Below are positions 13,511 to 14,756 of a stretch of 14,756 nucleotides of DNA, in pieces. The stretch's first letter is position 1. Each line of letters begins with the position of its first letter. A program made the translations under genes and the position numbers. The stretch lies in assembly GCA_900768675.1 (NCBI GenBank), contig CAAGDT010000115.1, positions 1 through 14,756 on the forward strand, in the 5' to 3' direction. Below the pieces are notes generated by a model that made no database searches, was not told the origin of the DNA, and worked only from the letters and a program-made list of their open reading frames with translations. This DNA is from Oscillospiraceae bacterium (lineage in GTDB: Bacteria > Bacillota > Clostridia > Oscillospirales > Ruminococcaceae).

Positions 13511-14756
13511 ATGAAGAATAATTTCCGTGACGCTGGACTTGTATTCTCGGTAATAGCGCTTACCGCTTCCGCTCTTGTAATGCTTATTTTCACCTATTCG
13601 GCTTCATTACAGGCGTTCTGTATCTTTGCGCCGATTCTCTGCATTACAGGCGGCTTTACCGCTGCAAAGCTCATAGCGGTAACACGCAGGAATTTCCAGT
13701 ACTTCGCCAGAATTGACTCGGAAATCGACCACATGGAGCGTGTTTCAATGAACGATATGCCCCTTGGAGTAGCAATCGTTGATAACGAAAACCGCCTTGT
13801 CTGGTTCAACAACGAGTTTTCAAAAAGCTTCGGCGAGGAGGCTGTTTACGGCGGCTCGGTGGAAACTATAACAAAGCTGCCGCTGGAAAAGCTGCTGGGT
13901 AAGGACGGCTACGAAATTAAGTACAAGAACAGCTACTACAAGGTTTACGCAGATATACCAAAGGAAGCCGACGCAAAAGAGGTTTATATAATCTATTTCA
14001 GCGATATTACAAAGCTGCGCACCCTTGAGCTTGAAAAGAGAATGGCTCAGCCTGTGGTAATGGTGGTTGTAATAGACAGCTACGAGGAGCTTTTCGGCGG
14101 AAGCGCAGAAAGCGAAACTGCAAATATTACTGTACAGATAGATAAGCTTCTTGAAGACTTCATAAGCGAAACCAACGGAATTTTACGAAAATACAGCAAG
14201 GACCGCTTCTGGGCGGTTATCGAGGAACGGCACGTCAAGGCGCTTATTGACGACAAGGTAAAAATCCTTGATAAGGCAAGAGAAATTCAGGTAAACGACC
14301 GCTTAAGCGTTACCCTTTCTATCGGTATAGGCAGAACCGGCAGAACCATAGCCGAAAGCGAGGCTCTTGCAAAGCAGGCGCTTGATATGGCGCTGGGTCG
14401 CGGCGGAGATCAGGCTGCAATAAAAACGGAAAACGGCTTTGAGTTCTACGGCGGCGTTTCTAAGGGCGTTGAGCGCCACACAAAGGTTAAAACCAGAATT
14501 ATTGCAAACTCCCTTATGGAGGCAATCGAACAGGCGGACAACGTCTACATAATGGGACACCGCAACAGCGACCTTGACAGCGTGGGCGCTTCGGTGGGAC
14601 TTGCAAGCGCTATAAGAAAGCTTGGAAAGAACGCATTTGCGATAATTGATAAGAATACTACCCTCTCAATCCAGCTGTACAACTATATTTACGAAAAGGA
14701 AAAGGCTTACGTTTTCACTACGGCGGCAGAGGCAAAGGAAAGCTTCGGGGAAAACT
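13511..14756 (+). CDS. gdpP: Cyclic-di-AMP phosphodiesterase GdpP, 5' part (cut by window end)
   Basis: The frame is open from ATG 13511 to the window end (415 codons; the family is about 650 aa). GdpP is a membrane enzyme that hydrolyses c-di-AMP to pApA and so tunes potassium balance, cell-wall stress and beta-lactam tolerance. Domains: two N-terminal transmembrane helices (about 8-30 and 33-55); a PAS domain (about 82-165; MPLGVAIVDNENRLVWFNN begins at 82); a degenerate GGDEF domain (about 178-305), with YSKDRFW at 228-234 in place of the GGDEF loop; then the start of the DHH phosphodiesterase with GHRNSDLDSVGAS (H350, D354, D356 as Mn ligands). The DHHA1 part lies beyond the window. The ribosome binding site aaggaggtg ends 5 nt before ATG. 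It is probably co-transcribed with RNase J. Confidence 0.95.
   Translation, partial: MKNNFRDAGLVFSVIALTASALVMLIFTYSASLQAFCIFAPILCITGGFTAAKLIAVTRRNFQYFARIDSEIDHMERVSMNDMPLGVAIVDNENRLVWFNNEFSKSFGEEAVYGGSVETITKLPLEKLLGKDGYEIKYKNSYYKVYADIPKEADAKEVYIIYFSDITKLRTLELEKRMAQPVVMVVVIDSYEELFGGSAESETANITVQIDKLLEDFISETNGILRKYSKDRFWAVIEERHVKALIDDKVKILDKAREIQVNDRLSVTLSIGIGRTGRTIAESEALAKQALDMALGRGGDQAAIKTENGFEFYGGVSKGVERHTKVKTRIIANSLMEAIEQADNVYIMGHRNSDLDSVGASVGLASAIRKLGKNAFAIIDKNTTLSIQLYNYIYEKEKAYVFTTAAEAKESFGEN

Overview
The window looks like chromosomal core DNA from a low-to-mid GC Gram-positive anaerobe of the class Clostridia, most likely an Oscillospirales/Ruminococcaceae-type gut bacterium. This rests on the protein families present (YesL/DUF624, a coaD-linked coiled-coil protein, a nucleotidyltransferase fused to a mutase-like domain, RNase J next to GdpP), strong AAGGAGG-type ribosome binding sites, and SigA-type promoters with 17-bp spacers. 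I see no tRNA, rRNA, CRISPR array, transposase, phage or plasmid gene.

Layout. 1-104: a structured, gene-free edge with overlapping hairpins. 105-1852 (minus): a two-gene unit, YesL-family membrane protein then PHP-domain phosphoesterase, with its own promoter near 1915-1943. 2031-6141 (plus): a tight housekeeping operon, uvrC, rsmD, coaD, a coiled-coil 'ATPase-like' protein and a cytoplasmic SIMPL-domain protein, coupled by 1-nt and 4-nt overlaps or very short gaps. 6116-6447: a probable 45-aa membrane protein on the minus strand, convergent with and overlapping the SIMPL gene, then a long terminator-like hairpin. 6476-7254 (plus): a single-gene unit for a Cys-rich HExxH protein with clear promoter and terminator. 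7305-7369: a cluster of three hairpins that looks like a dispersed intergenic repeat. 7423-8839 (minus): a MATE transporter with its own promoter. 8939-11203 (plus): a sugar-phosphate nucleotidyltransferase with a left-handed beta-helix and a degenerate phosphohexomutase domain. 11230-14756 (plus): a consensus promoter, a roughly 220-nt structured leader, RNase J with a long basic N-terminal tail, a double hairpin, and the first 415 codons of gdpP (c-di-AMP phosphodiesterase), cut by the window end.

Most genes are housekeeping: DNA repair, rRNA methylation, CoA synthesis, RNA decay, second-messenger turnover. I found no convincing new multi-gene system. The points most worth a second look are: a 19-nt sequence found exactly twice, each time as the 3' arm of a hairpin pair; the long RNase J leader; the small overlapping membrane protein with a palindrome beside its -10 box; and the mutase-like domain that has lost its catalytic signatures.
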